A stretch of DNA of 64,000 nucleotides from Mixophyes australis (GCA_036250195.1 JAVHZZ010000005.1:68569505-68633504); one strand, 5' to 3'; positions 23,742-36,357 are shown, counted from the stretch's first letter. Made by a program: numbers and translations. Notes: a model not told the origin generated them from the sequence alone.

Positions 23742-24619
23742 TGTGGTGGTCGAGTACTGATGGGATTTCCTTCCCTTACCTTGTCCTCCAGACACGAGTC
23801 AGGTTCTTTTTTGGTCGGATATCCGGTGGTCAGGAGATAAATACTTCAATGAAAGGGACAAGGATTGGTCAAATAACTTGGGTTTATTAATAATGCGGTA
23901 AAGATAATTTTGGTAAGCCACCGCGCCACTGACCCCTTCAACTCAATGGTAATGACAAAATATTAATTTGATCAACATAGAGCACAATAGCATTTAACAT
24001 ATAATATAACAATAAATAAATTTTTAGGTAAATCACTTAACATTAACATTCAACTAAAACATTTGGTGCACCAATATTATCCCTGGTAACGTTACCATAT
24101 TTTGCACTCAGTCCTGGGCTGACCTGTGCACAGGAATTTTGTAGTACATTAAATCTGTCAGCATGGAGGAAAGCAAGTGGAGGAATCTGTAACAAAGGTG
24201 ATTTGCAGACCTACTGTACTTTCAACTAGAGTTCCTTCATATGATCGACTTCCAGCAGTAATACCTCTTATCTCTCTCAGCCTGTTCCTGAGGTAGTGAG
24301 CAGCTACATGGATAGATTCAACTCAAATTTCTTATCTCTCGGTCTGTCTTCTTGTCACTCATAAACCTCATCTCTCTCCCTCAGAAGTCTAGAACTTTCC
24401 TCTCCCCACTGCCTTCTGGGAGTTCACAGTTATTACAAAAGTTAGTGGACTTGTTGCTATCTCACAAAACTCCTTTTTCCTGCACATTCTCCTGGGTACG
24501 ACCTTTTCAGTCCAACTGTCAATTGTCAACTGTCATTTCCACTGTGTCTCTCTCAGTCTCTATTAACCCCTTGTAGCCCTGCATTTCAAAAGCGTTTAAT
24601 AGGGCTTTGGGGCACCACA
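23742..24619 (-). repeat. LTR 3 of the array
   Basis: 878 bp, inner-LTR state A at the diagnostic site (24,191) and a private C in CAGTCCAACTG (about 24,512). Confidence 0.92.
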
Positions 24620-24781
24620 TTAACCCCCGCTTTTTCAGTGCGTGTCCTCACGCATTAAGACATAAAGGTGGTTGTTCTTTATCAATTCAAATCCCACATT
24701 TACAACATTTATAATAACAACATTTTCAATGACAACAGTTTTAATATACATTATATACAACAGTTTCGGTGAGAAAGATCT

Positions 24782-25777
24782 CTAATCCTGATACTGCCAA
24801 TAGTAGCTCGAAAGGGTCAGTGGGCAGCTGAGGCAAAGTCCCTTTTCTATCATCTGGCTCTTTGTCCCAGTCATCCCTTGATGTTTCTTCTTGAGGACGA
24901 TGTTTCCTTCTGACAGCCGACAGGCCTGCGCATCCCAGTCGTAGTCTTTCTGCTGCCGTTTGTAGAAGAACGGAGGAGGGCGCCTGCGCTGGACAGGTCT
25001 CTGCTGAGAGGACACTTCTTCTGCTCTCTCTCCCTCGCTCACTTGCTCTGTACTTACTTCCCCACAAGATTCTGCAGCATTCTCTCCTCTTGGCCGGTAG
25101 AAACGTCTGCGAAACCTTCGTCGGTAAGGTGCAAATCTGCTTCCTTTTACTGGTACACCACCAGGGCCAGTCACGTTTGCTGCCTCGGCACCCTTCTCTT
25201 CCTCCACAACATCAAATTCCACAGTCTCCCCGTCTCCAACACTGCGCAGAAACTTCCGTGAGTTATTTTGCTTTATTGCTGTCTGGTGGACAAAGACATC
25301 TTCTTTGGTGTCATTTCTGTTGATGAAGCCATATCTATTCCGCACATTAAACCACTTGACAGTGCCCGAAACCTTTACATGGGAACCAGCGAACTTTTGG
25401 TAACCTTGTAGGAGCCGAACAGTATGTTGAAAGGCCTGATGACCGGGGGAAGCCGCTTGGGTTAATTTACCCTTCAAAGTCGCCACTAACTCATCCGGGC
25501 ATCTTTGCAGCACATTCATCCCCAGGATGATGGGGGCTATGTTCCCTTTACAGGGGGCGGTGACAAGACAGCCTTGTCTTGGCAACAAGTTCACTCTGAT
25601 CTGGATGTCCGCTTCCCAATACCCTTCACGCGCAATCTCGAGGCCGTTACTGGCGATCAGCTGCAGCCAGGTTGGGGGTGGTGATAACAGCTGCTCTTTG
25701 CCCCAATACTTGTGGAATGTAGGGAGTCGGATGGTCGTAATCTGCAAACCCATGTCAAGCATAGCCAGGGTCTCCAC
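24782..25777 (-). CDS. Unit 3: protease-like / Y-box fusion ORF with RNP1 change
   Basis: 331 codons, open throughout. It differs from units 1, 2 and 4 at residue 50 (Cys to Arg) and residue 148 (Gly to Arg). Residue 148 is the first glycine of the RNP1 motif (NGYGFI becomes NRYGFI), which packs against nucleic acid in cold-shock domains, so this copy is probably impaired in RNA binding. Confidence 0.85.
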   Translation of the reverse strand: METLAMLDMGLQITTIRLPTFHKYWGKEQLLSPPPTWLQLIASNGLEIAREGYWEADIQIRVNLLPRQGCLVTAPCKGNIAPIILGMNVLQRCPDELVATLKGKLTQAASPGHQAFQHTVRLLQGYQKFAGSHVKVSGTVKWFNVRNRYGFINRNDTKEDVFVHQTAIKQNNSRKFLRSVGDGETVEFDVVEEEKGAEAANVTGPGGVPVKGSRFAPYRRRFRRRFYRPRGENAAESCGEVSTEQVSEGERAEEVSSQQRPVQRRRPPPFFYKRQQKDYDWDAQACRLSEGNIVLKKKHQGMTGTKSQMIEKGLCLSCPLTLSSYYWQYQD

Positions 25778-25851
25778 TCCATTAATTGTAACGGGTAACG
25801 TGAGACATTGTCCGATGAACTAGGGCTTCCAGTTTTCTGGATCTGGATCTA

Positions 25852-26885
25852 TTACTGGGGCTCGCCCCGAGATTCGGCCCTCAATCTCAGGGTGTCGGAG
25901 TTTAAATGTTCGTTTTGGTCGCAGTTTCGTTCTATGTGTCCTATCCCATGGCACCGGCGACATATCGGGCGCCCTTGACTATCGAATTGGTTGGGCGATC
26001 GCCGTACATATTCGCGAGGTGGTTCCCACATGCCTCGGGCTGGTCTTTGTCTTTCGGGCCTCCACTTTGGTTCCCCGTAGGTGGGTGCCGGTGGCCTCGC
26101 CATTTGGCGCATCTCTCGCTGGATTTCTACCATTCCGACAGCCAGCTCCTCCATTTGCTTTTTGAGCATTTGTATTGGGTCTTCGGTGGGATACTGACCG
26201 CTCTGTATTACCGATTCTTGGGCCCGTGTTGATTTTTCTGTGCTGCTTGCCATGGTTCCCGTCGAGCTTGCGCTTTCTCTGAAGTCCACCAATTCTGGGT
26301 ATTCTTCTTCCCTTCCCCGTTGGTTACCGACAATGGCGATGGCAGTCTCTTTAGCTCTCGGAAGGTTTTGCCTGGCATATGTGCTTTCATCAGTCGTAGC
26401 TGAATCTTAACGCTTTCTTGGGCGACTCCTTCTATGAACTGTACAGTCAGGGCTTCGTCCGCATTTCGTACTTCCTCTTTGTCCACTGCCTGAATGGCTC
26501 TTAGCATCTCTTGTAGGCTCAGGGCATAGTCCCACAGTGTCTCGTTCGGTTGTTGCTTGCGAGCATATAGTTTCATCTTTAACTCCGGAAGAGTTCTTGT
26601 CTCAAACGTTGTGGAAATTTTTTTTAAAACTTGTGCCGCTTCTTTCTTGTCGTCCATCGGCCATCAGATTACTTCTCTGAGCGCCGACCCTGTGGGTTGC
26701 CCTATTAAGATCTTCACTTTCTGCTGTTCATTCAACGGGTATAGCCGGAACATGGATTCCAGTTTGTTCTCGAATTCTGTGAATGAAGTCTTCTGTAGCT
26801 TGTCGTCGTCCCCGCTGTACTTCGGGAGCCATGGGGCCCCGAAATAGTATGGTAGGGTTATGGGCCCTGCCGGTTGCTGATCCAT
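25852..26885 (-). pseudogene. Unit 3: broken gag with zinc knuckle
   Basis: Same inherited TGA (26,664-26,666) and frame change. The zinc-knuckle ORF stops one codon earlier than in unit 1, after RGEPQ at 25,852. Confidence 0.8.
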
Positions 26886-26948
26886 TTTTCACTGAGGGTA
26901 TTACTCTCCTGATGCACTCGGATCCTGTTCGGTTTGACGCCAAAGTTA

Positions 26949-27826
26949 TGTGGTGGTCGAGTACTGATGGGATTTCCTTCCCTTACCTTGTCCTCCAGAC
27001 ACGAGTCAGGTTCTTTTTTGGTCGGATATCCGGTGGTCAGGAGATAAATACTTCAATGAAAGGGACAAGGATTGGTCAAATAACTTGGGTTTATTAATAA
27101 TGCGGTAAAGATAATTTTGGTAAGCCACCGCGCCACTGACCCCTTCAACTCAATGGTAATGACAAAATATTAATTTGATCAACATAGAGCACAATAGCAT
27201 TTAACATATAATATAACAATAAATAAATTTTTAGGTAAATCACTTAACATTAACATTCAACTAAAACATTTGGTGCACCAATATTATCCCTGGTAACGTT
27301 ACCATATTTTGCACTCAGTCCTGGGCTGACCTGTGCACAGGAATTTTGTAGTACATTAAATCTGTCAGCATGGAGGAAAGCAAGTGGAGGAATCTGTAAC
27401 AAAGGTGATTTGCAGACCTACTGTACTTTCAACTAGAGTTCCTTCATATGATCGACTTCCAGCAGTAATACCTCTTATCTCTCTCAGCCTGTTCCTGAGG
27501 TAGTGAGCAGCTACATGGATAGATTCAACTCAAATTTCTTATCTCTCGGTCTGTCTTCTTGTCACTCATAAACCTCATCTCTCTCCCTCAGAAGTCTAGA
27601 ACTTTCCTCTCCCCACTGCCTTCTGGGAGTTCACAGTTATTACAAAAGTTAGTGGACTTGTTGCTATCTCACAAAACTCCTTTTTCCTGCACATTCTCCT
27701 GGGTACGACCTTTTCAGTTCAACTGTCAATTGTCAACTGTCATTTCCACTGTGTCTCTCTCAGTCTCTATTAACCCCTTGTAGCCCTGCATTTCAAAAGC
27801 GTTTAATAGGGCTTTGGGGCACCACA
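26949..27826 (-). repeat. LTR 4 of the array
   Basis: 878 bp, inner-LTR state A at 27,398. No private change noticed in the parts compared. Confidence 0.92.
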
Positions 27827-27988
27827 TTAACCCCCGCTTTTTCAGTGCGTGTCCTCACGCATTAAGACATAAAGGTGGTTGTTCTTTATCAATTCAAATC
27901 CCACATTTACAACATTTATAATAACAACATTTTCAATGACAACAGTTTTAATATACATTATATACAACAGTTTCGGTGAGAAAGATCT

Positions 27989-28984
27989 CTAATCCTGATA
28001 CTGCCAATAGTAGCTCGAAAGGGTCAGTGGGCAGCTGAGGCAAAGTCCCTTTTCTATCATCTGGCTCTTTGTCCCAGTCATCCCTTGATGTTTCTTCTTG
28101 AGGACGATGTTTCCTTCTGACAGCCGACAGGCCTGCGCATCCCAGTCGTAGTCTTTCTGCTGCCGTTTGTAGAAGAACGGAGGAGGGCGCCTGCGCTGGA
28201 CAGGTCTCTGCTGAGAGGACACTTCTTCTGCTCTCTCTCCCTCGCTCACTTGCTCTGTACTTACTTCCCCACAAGATTCTGCAGCATTCTCTCCTCTTGG
28301 CCGGTAGAAACGTCTGCGAAACCTTCGTCGGTAAGGTGCAAATCTGCTTCCTTTTACTGGTACACCACCAGGGCCAGTCACGTTTGCTGCCTCGGCACCC
28401 TTCTCTTCCTCCACAACATCAAATTCCACAGTCTCCCCGTCTCCAACACTGCGCAGAAACTTCCGTGAGTTATTTTGCTTTATTGCTGTCTGGTGGACAA
28501 AGACATCTTCTTTGGTGTCATTTCTGTTGATGAAGCCATATCCATTCCGCACATTAAACCACTTGACAGTGCCCGAAACCTTTACATGGGAACCAGCGAA
28601 CTTTTGGTAACCTTGTAGGAGCCGAACAGTATGTTGAAAGGCCTGATGACCGGGGGAAGCCGCTTGGGTTAATTTACCCTTCAAAGTCGCCACTAACTCA
28701 TCCGGGCATCTTTGCAGCACATTCATCCCCAGGATGATGGGGGCTATGTTCCCTTTACAGGGGGCGGTGACAAGACAGCCTTGTCTTGGCAACAAGTTCA
28801 CTCTGATCTGGATGTCCGCTTCCCAATACCCTTCACACGCAATCTCGAGGCCGTTACTGGCGATCAGCTGCAGCCAGGTTGGGGGTGGTGATAACAGCTG
28901 CTCTTTGCCCCAATACTTGTGGAATGTAGGGAGTCGGATGGTCGTAATCTGCAAACCCATGTCAAGCATAGCCAGGGTCTCCAC
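27989..28984 (-). CDS. Unit 4: protease-like / Y-box cold-shock domain fusion ORF
   Basis: 331 codons, identical by eye to units 1 and 2: DMG triad, intact cold-shock domain, Ser173, basic tail and integrase-like C-terminal remnant. Confidence 0.88.
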   Translation of the reverse strand: METLAMLDMGLQITTIRLPTFHKYWGKEQLLSPPPTWLQLIASNGLEIACEGYWEADIQIRVNLLPRQGCLVTAPCKGNIAPIILGMNVLQRCPDELVATLKGKLTQAASPGHQAFQHTVRLLQGYQKFAGSHVKVSGTVKWFNVRNGYGFINRNDTKEDVFVHQTAIKQNNSRKFLRSVGDGETVEFDVVEEEKGAEAANVTGPGGVPVKGSRFAPYRRRFRRRFYRPRGENAAESCGEVSTEQVSEGERAEEVSSQQRPVQRRRPPPFFYKRQQKDYDWDAQACRLSEGNIVLKKKHQGMTGTKSQMIEKGLCLSCPLTLSSYYWQYQD

Positions 28985-29055
28985 TCCATTAATTGTAACG
29001 GGTAACGTGAGACATTGTCCGATGAACTAGGGCTTCCAGTTTTCTGGATCTGGAA

Positions 29056-30092
29056 CTATTCCTGGGACTCGCCCTGAGATTCGGCCCTCAATCTCAGGGT
29101 GTCGGAGTTTAAATGTTCGTTTTGGTCGCAGTTTCGTTCTATGTGTCCTATCCCATGGCACCGGCGACATATCGGGCGCCCTTGACTATCGAATTGGTTG
29201 GGCGATCGCCGTACATATTCGCGAGGTGGTTCCCACATGCCTCGGGCTGGTCTTTGTCTTTCGGGCCTCCACTTTGGTTCCCCGTAGGTGGGTGCCGGTG
29301 GCCTCGCCATTTGGCGCATCTCTCGCTGGATTTCTACCATTCCGACAGCCAGCTCCTCCATTTGCTTTTTGAGCATTTGTATTGGGTCTTCGGTGGGATA
29401 CTGACCGCTCTGTATTACCGATTCTTGGGCCCGTGTTGATTTTTCTGTGCTGCTTGCCATGGTTCCCGTCGAGCTTGCGCTTTCTCTGAAGTCCACCAAT
29501 TCTGGGTATTCTTCTTCCCTTCCCCGTTGGTTACCGACAATGGCGATGGCAGTCTCTTTAGCTCTCGGAAGGTTTTGCCTGGCATATGTGCTTTCATCAG
29601 TCGTAGCTGAATCTTAACGCTTTCTTGGGCGACTCCTTCTATGAACTGTACAGTCAGGGCTTCGTCCGCATTTCGTACTTCCTCTTTGTCCACTGCCTGA
29701 ATGGCTCTTAGCATCTCTTGTAGGCTCAGGGCATAGTCCCACAGTGTCTCGTTCGGTTGTTGCTTGCGAGCATATAGTTTCATCTTTAACTCCGGAAGAG
29801 TTCTTGTCTCAAACGTTGTGGAAATTTTTTTTAAAACTTGTGCCGCTTCTTTCTTGTCGTCCATCGGCCATCAGATTACTTCTCTGAGCGCCGACCCTGT
29901 GGGTTGCCCTATTAAGATCTTCACTTTCTGCTGTTCATTCAACGGGTATAGCCGGAACATGGATTCCAGTTTGTTCTCGAATTCTGTGAATGAAGTCTTC
30001 TGTAGCTTGTCGTCGTCCCCGCTGTACTTCGGGAGCCATGGGGCCCCGAAATAGTATGGTAGGGTTATGGGCCCTGCCGGTTGCTGATCCAT
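29056..30092 (-). pseudogene. Unit 4: broken gag with zinc knuckle
   Basis: Shares the TGA (29,871-29,873), the frame change and the ESQGESQE tail with unit 2. Confidence 0.8.
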
Positions 30093-30155
30093 TTTTCACT
30101 GAGGGTATTACTCTCCTGATGCACTCGGATCCTGTTCGGTTTGACGCCAAAGTTA

Positions 30156-31033
30156 TGTGGTGGTCGAGTACTGATGGGATTTCCTTCCCTTACCTTGTCC
30201 TCCAGACACGAGTCAGGTTCTTTTTTGGTCGGATATCCGGTGGTCAGGAGATAAATACTTCAATGAAAGGGACAAGGATTGGTCAAATAACTTGGGTTTA
30301 TTAATAATGCGGTAAAGATAATTTTGGTAAGCCACCGCGCCACTGACCCCTTCAACTCAATGGTAATGACAAAATATTAATTTGATCAACATAGAGCACA
30401 ATAGCATTTAACATATAATATAACAATAAATAAATTTTTAGGTAAATCACTTAACATTAACATTCAACTAAAACATTTGGTGCACCAATATTATCCCTGG
30501 TAACGTTACCATATTTTGCACTCAGTCCTGGGCTGACCTGTGCACAGGAATTTTGTAGTACATTAAATCTGTCAGCATGGAGGAAAGCAAGTGGAGGAAT
30601 CTGTAACAAAGGTGATTTGCAGACCTACTGTACTTTCAACTAGAGTTCCTTCATATGATCGACTTCCAGCAGTAATACCTCTTATCTCTCTCAGCCTGTT
30701 CCTGAGGTAGTGAGCAGCTACATGGATAGATTCAACTCAAATTTCTTATCTCTCGGTCTGTCTTCTTGTCACTCATAAACCTCATCTCTCTCCCTCAGAA
30801 GTCTAGAACTTTCCTCTCCCCACTGCCTTCTGGGAGTTCACAGTTATTACAAAAGTTAGTGGACTTGTTGCTATCTCACAAAACTCCTTTTTCCTGCACA
30901 TTCTCCTGGGTACGACCTTTTCAGTTCAACTGTCAATTGTCAACTGTCATTTCCACTGTGTCTCTCTCAGTCTCTATTAACCCCTTGTAGCCCTGCATTT
31001 CAAAAGCGTTTAATAGGGCTTTGGGGCACCACA
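30156..31033 (-). repeat. LTR 5 of the array
   Basis: 878 bp, inner-LTR state A at 30,605. Confidence 0.92.
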
Positions 31034-31195
31034 TTCACCCCCGCTTTTTCAGTGCGTGTCCTCACGCATTAAGACATAAAGGTGGTTGTTCTTTATCAAT
31101 TCAAATCCCACATTTACAACATTTATAATAACAACATTTTCAATGACAACAGTTTTAATATACATTATATACAACAGTTTCGGTGAGAAAGATCT

Positions 31196-32191
31196 CTAAT
31201 CCTGATACTGCCAATAGTAGCTCGAAAGAGTCAGTGGGCAGCTGAGGCAAAGTCCCTTTTCTATCATCTGGCTCTTTGTCCCAGTCATCCCTTGATGTTT
31301 CTTCTTGAGGACGATGTTTCCTTCTGACAGCCGACAGGCCTGCGCATCCCAGTCGTAGTCTTTCTGCTGCCGTTTGTAGAAGAACGGAGGAGGGCGCCTG
31401 CGCTGGACAGGTCTCTGCTGAGAGGACACTTCTTCTGCTCTCTCTCCCTCGCTCACTTGCTCTGTACTTACTTCCCCACAAGATTCTGCAGCATTCTCTC
31501 CTCTTGGCCGGTAGAAACGTCTGCGAAACCTTCGTCGGTAAGGTGCAAATCTGCTTCCTTTTACTGGTACACCACCAGGGCCAGTCACGTTTGCTGCCTC
31601 GGCACCCTTCTCTTCCTCCACAACATCAAATTCCACAGTCTCCCCGTCTCCAACACTGCGCAGAAACTTCCGTGGGTTATTTTGCTTTATTGCTGTCTGG
31701 TGGACAAAGACATCTTCTTTGGTGTCATTTCTGTTGATGAAGCCATATCCATTCCGCACATTAAACCACTTGACAGTGCCCGAAACCTTTACATGGGAAC
31801 CAGCGAACTTTTGGTAACCTTGTAGGAGCCAAACAGTATGTTGAAAGGCCTGATGACCGGGGGAAGCCGCTTGGGTTAATTTACCCTTCAAAGTCGCCAC
31901 TAACTCATCCGGGCATCTTTGCAGCACATTCATCCCCAGGATGATGGGGGCTATGTTCCCTTTACAGGGGGCGGTGACAAGACAGCCTTGTCTTGGCAAC
32001 AAGTTCACTCTGATCTGGATGTCCGCTTCCCAATACCCTTCACACGCAATCTCGAGGCCGTTACTGGCGATCAGCTGCAGCCAGGTTGGGGGTGGTGATA
32101 ACAGCTGCTCTTTGCCCCAATACTTGTGGAATGTAGGGAGCCGGATGGTCGTAATCTGCAAACCCATGTCAAGCATAGCCAGGGTCTCCAC
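31196..32191 (-). CDS. Unit 5: protease-like / Y-box fusion ORF with canonical Pro173
   Basis: 331 codons, open throughout. This unit, next to the outer 5' LTR, has Pro at residue 173 (NNPRKF), the residue normal for vertebrate Y-box proteins, where units 1-4 have Ser. It also has Trp instead of Arg at residue 121. The simplest reading is that unit 5 keeps the ancestral Pro and the Ser mutation arose in the copy that was then amplified. The protease triad is DMG here too. Confidence 0.88.
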   Translation of the reverse strand: METLAMLDMGLQITTIRLPTFHKYWGKEQLLSPPPTWLQLIASNGLEIACEGYWEADIQIRVNLLPRQGCLVTAPCKGNIAPIILGMNVLQRCPDELVATLKGKLTQAASPGHQAFQHTVWLLQGYQKFAGSHVKVSGTVKWFNVRNGYGFINRNDTKEDVFVHQTAIKQNNPRKFLRSVGDGETVEFDVVEEEKGAEAANVTGPGGVPVKGSRFAPYRRRFRRRFYRPRGENAAESCGEVSTEQVSEGERAEEVSSQQRPVQRRRPPPFFYKRQQKDYDWDAQACRLSEGNIVLKKKHQGMTGTKSQMIEKGLCLSCPLTLSSYYWQYQD

Positions 32192-32262
32192 TCCATTAAT
32201 TGTAACGGGTAACGTGAGACATTGTCCGATGAACTAGGGCTTCCAGTTTTCTGGATCTGGAT

Positions 32263-33299
32263 CTATTCCTGGGGCTCGCCCCGAGATTCGGCCCTCAATC
32301 TCAGGGTGTCGGAGTTTAAATGTTCGTTTTGGTCGCAGTTTCGTTCTATGTGTCCTATCCCATGGCACCGGCGACATATCGGGCGCCCTTGACTATCGAA
32401 TTGGTTGGGCGATCACCGTACATACTCGCGAGGTGGTTCCCACATGCCTCGGGCTGGTCTTTGTCTTTCGGGCCTCCACTTTGGTTCCCCGTAGGTGGGT
32501 GCCGGTGGCCTCGCCATTTGGCGCATCTCTCGCTGGATTTCTACCATTCCGACAGCCAGCTCCTCCATTTGCTTTTTGAGCATTTGTATTGGGTCTTCGG
32601 TGGGATACTGACCGCTCTGTATTACCGATTCTTGGGCCCGTGTTGATTTTTCTGTGCTGCTTGCCATGGTTCCCGTCGAGCTTGCGCTTTCTCTGAAGTC
32701 CACCAATTCTGGGTATTCTTCTTCCCTTCCCCGTTGGTTACCGACAATGGCGATGGCAGTCTCTTTAGCTCTCGGAAGGTTTTGCCTGGCATATGTGCTT
32801 TCATCAGTCGTAGCTGAATCTTAACGCTTTCTTGGGCGACTCCTTCTATGAACTGTACAGTCAGGGCTTCGTCCGCATTTCGTACTTCCTCTTTGTCCAC
32901 TGCCTGAATGGCTCTTAGCATCTCTTGTAGGCTCAGGGCATAGTCCCACAGTGTCTCGTTCGGTTGTTGCTTGCGAGCATATAGTTTCATCTTTAACTCC
33001 GGAAGAGTTCTTGTCTCAAACGTTGTGGAAATTTTTTTTAAAACTTGTGCCGCTTCTTTCTTGTCGTCCATCGGCCATCAGATTACTTCTCTGAGCGCCG
33101 ACCCTGTGGGTTGCCCTATTAAGATCTTCACTTTCTGCTGTTCATTCAACGGGTATAGCCGGAACATGGATTCCAGTTTGTTCTCGAATTCTGTGAATGA
33201 AGTCTTCTGTAGCTTGTCGTCGTCCCCGCTGTACTTCGGGAGCCATGGGGCCCCGAAATAGTATGGTAGGGTTATGGGCCCTGCCGGTTGCTGATCCAT
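32263..33299 (-). pseudogene. Unit 5: broken gag with an additional stop
   Basis: Carries the shared TGA (33,078-33,080) and frame change, plus a private TGA at about 32,413, just before the zinc knuckle (plus strand GATCACCG where others have GATCGCCG). The knuckle is cut off from the upstream frame, so this copy has decayed further than the inner units. Confidence 0.8.
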
Positions 33300-33337
33300 T
33301 TTTCACTGAGGGTATTACTCTCCTGATGCACTCGGAT

Positions 33338-33356
33338 CCTGTTCGGTTTGACGCCA
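33338..33356 (-). promoter_or_regulatory. Primer binding site of the array (unit 5 copy)
   Basis: Six bases inside the 5' LTR edge, the minus strand reads TGGCGTCAAACCGAACAGG. A TGG start is required to pair with a tRNA CCA end. The beginning and end resemble a lysine-tRNA-type site with a divergent middle, but I cannot name the tRNA securely. Every unit has the same site at 3,207-bp steps. Confidence 0.6.
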
Positions 33357-33362
33357 AAGTTA

Positions 33363-34240
33363 TGTGGTGGTCGAGTACTGATGGGATTTCCTTCCCTTAC
33401 CTTGTCCTCCAGACACGAGTCAGGTTCTTTTTTGGTCGGATATCCGGTGGTCAGGAGATAAATACTTCAATGAAAGGGACAAGGATTGGTCAAATAACTT
33501 GGGTTTATTAATAATGCGGTAAAGATAATTTTGGTAAGCCACCGCGCCACTGACCCCTTCAACTCAATGGTAATGACAAAATATTAATTTGATCAACATA
33601 GAGCACCATAGCATTTAACATATAATATAACAATAAATAAATTTTTAGGTAAATCACTTAACATTAACATTCAACTAAAACATTTGGTGCACCAATATTA
33701 TCCCTGGTAACGTTACCATATTTTGCACTCAGTCCTGGGCTGACCTGTGCACAGGAATTTTGTAGTACATTAAATCTGTCAGCATGGAGGAAAGCAAGTG
33801 GAGGAATCTGTGACAAAGGTGATTTGCAGACCTACTGTACTTTCAACTAGAGTTCCTTCATATGATCGACTTCCAGCAGTAATACCTCTTATCTCTCTCA
33901 GCCTGTTCCTAAGGTAGTGAGCAGCTACATGGATAGATTCAACTCAAATTTCTTATCTCTCGGTCTGTCTTCTTGTCACTCATAAACCTCATCTCTCTCC
34001 CTCAGAAGTCTAGAACTTTCCTCTCCCCACTGCCTTCTGGGAGTTCACAGTTATTACAAAAGTTAGTGGACTTGTTGCTATCTCACAAAACTCCTCTTTC
34101 CTGCACATCCTCCTGGGTACGACCTTTTCAGTTCAACTGTCAATTGTCAACTGTCATTTCCACTGTGTCTCTCTCAGCCTCTATTAACCCCTTGTAGCCC
34201 TGCATTTCAAAAGCGTTTAATAGGGCTTTGGGGCACCACA
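33363..34240 (-). repeat. LTR 6 of the array (outer 5' LTR)
   Basis: 878 bp, ending CACCACA before the CATG duplication. It shares G (33,812) with LTR 1 and has several private changes near 34,097-34,110 and 34,177. Confidence 0.92.
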
Positions 34241-34244
34241 CATG

Positions 34245-36202
34245 TGCATGCGCAGCTTGGAACTAGCCATGGCCATGACTATTTCGTTACCAAGACCACC
34301 ACCATGGCGTCTCACACGCTTGCTAAAGTTGGAAGGGGCTAGAGGAAACGGGAGCACTATCCACCCTTCAAAGTGGTAAGTTTGCTTATCTTCTTGTCCT
34401 GCTACCACTTTACCTAGTGGACCCGCCAACCCCATTGACTTTAGCCAATTGGCTCTTGGACATTTTTTCCACTCTGCGGAACTATTGCTCCCCATTGGAG
34501 CACACTGCAATCTTCCATTATATCATCTTTGCTTGCTGCAACAATTGCAGAGCAACCCTCACCACAGGGACCACTATGTACTGGACAGTTGTTTACACAC
34601 TCAGAGACTGAGAGAGCATGGAATAAGATATCCTTTGTCTGGACTATTTTCGCTATGTCCATGGTAAAATAGGGTTGCAACCCTGGTTATAATCCTTTTA
34701 TGTATATATGAATGCATTAAATGCGATACCACATTGTTGGCTATTACCATTTTATATAGTGCTGAGACCTCAAATAAGCACAAGATTTAGCTACCTTTCA
34801 CATAACCTATATCCACAAACCCACAGGCAAGTTATACACTCTTGCGCCTCGGGGCTCCTACCACTTTGTATACCTACTTAAGGGCTGGAACTTCCCTTTT
34901 CTACCCATTTCCCCAGAGGCAGTATTTTTTACATACTACTATGGAGCGCTGATCCCCACCCCCCATGTTTTGTACCTAGTGATTTGTGGTCTTTTCAAAG
35001 CAATGCTGGGATCATCAGATGTGCAGGTATCTAGTCCTGGAACACAAACAAATTTGCATCCTTTGAATGCATCCAGAAATGAAATGCAAGCAAACAAACA
35101 GTGCATCTACATAAGAATTTACATGCAAAACTCCCACACAGAACACCTATATAAGGTGGTCCTGTAGTTAGCATCATTGCCAGATAATTGTAATCCCTAT
35201 CTCTTCAATCCAGTGACTCTTTCTGTCTGAACTCCTGTGTAAGAATTTGACTTAGCTGTCTAGAAGTTTTTGTTTTTACTTTTTGACTTATCTCCTAGAC
35301 TATTTTCTGTCTAACTCCATTGAAATCTTACTTATCTGTAGAGACATTTTAAGATAGTGTTTTCTCCATCATAAGCACACCTAATCTGTGCCAAAGCTCT
35401 GGCAACAAAGTGGTAAGCGAGCTTAGCTTTGAGGTTAAGGATGCCGTTAAAGGTGAAGGTTACACTGGCCTATGTCACTTCTGTTATTCTGTATAAATAG
35501 TGTAATGTGACTTTTGCATCTACTGCTAAAACTTTTAAGACACCTCTTTAATCTATCATTAGGCATAAGTATACACATTTGTACTATGCCTGATGCAGAA
35601 ATGTTGCTGTTTTGGAGTTGGAAGTATCAAGAGATACGTGCACCTCAACAACTTAAGTACCGTTTTTTTCTACAGAATTGTTATGGCTATGTTCGGAGCA
35701 CAAAATGAATCCAACCCTTAAATCTGTAACTATAAATCTATTAAAAAACTTAAACAGTTTATTTTCAGGATTTGCAGATTAATATTCAATAAGATAAATA
35801 AAGTAACAAATGATATTCAGACATGTAAAGAATCCAACAAGAAATATATAATCTTCTGCAGTCTCTAACACATTTTCAGAGTTATATTAATACAAGACAT
35901 AAAATTTGTATAGAATAATAAATACAAACTTTTGCATAATGTATACGTTATAATTTGAACACATGTCCCAGAGAAACCAAACTTTCAAATTGTTCCCTGC
36001 CAGTATGAAGTTGGACAGGAAATTATTCCATATGTTTTACATTCAACATGATTCTTTCACTGTCCTGTTGCAGGGGGATTATTTTATCTCCACAAACTTG
36101 AAATAGAGAGTCTATCAGCTGTCAAAAGTTGACCGAGTAGTCTCTGGAGAGAGTTAGTGATTTTGAAAATTAGATTCCCTAATATCATTACAAATGGACC
36201 CC

Positions 36203-36205
<3 letters not shown>
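34245..36205. other. Unassigned, probably old repeats
   Basis: No gene I can support. A TATA-like CCTATATAAGGTGG at about 35,146 followed by pyrimidine-rich DNA could be the edge of an old LTR or DNA transposon, but no partner repeat is in the window. Confidence 0.3.

Positions 36206-36264
<59 letters not shown>
36206..36264. repeat. (TA)n microsatellite
   Basis: About 59 bp of uninterrupted TA, some 90 bp left of the provirus insertion. Confidence 0.95.
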
Positions 36265-36267
<3 letters not shown>

Positions 36268-36357
36268 AGGATTTGCTTCCAGAAAAGAGTTAAGGATTAC
36301 CTCAAGCTAAAGATGTATGAAGAAGGTAAGGAGATTTTGGTGTCCTTGTCTATATAG

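Larger units (their letters stand above)
17324..34244 (-). mobile_element. Five-unit tandem array of a Y-box-capturing LTR retrotransposon
   Basis: Six LTRs (878 bp) alternate with five internal regions (2,329 bp). The period is exactly 3,207 bp with no indel seen between units. LTRs start TGTGGTG and end CACCACA. The array is flanked once by a CATG target duplication (17,324-17,327 and 34,241-34,244), and no host DNA lies between units, so neighbours share LTRs. Each internal region, read on the minus strand, has a primer-binding-site-like TGG start, a broken gag with a zinc knuckle, a protease-like segment fused to a Y-box cold-shock domain, and a polypurine tract. RT, RNase H and integrase core are missing, so the element is non-autonomous. 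One insertion followed by unequal LTR-LTR exchange is the simplest explanation. Confidence 0.93.

Noticed and set aside
17328..34240. Regularly spaced repeats considered as a satellite or CRISPR-like array
   Set aside because: Units have LTR ends, a primer site, a polypurine tract and a target duplication. This is a eukaryotic retrotransposon array; there are no short repeat-spacer units.
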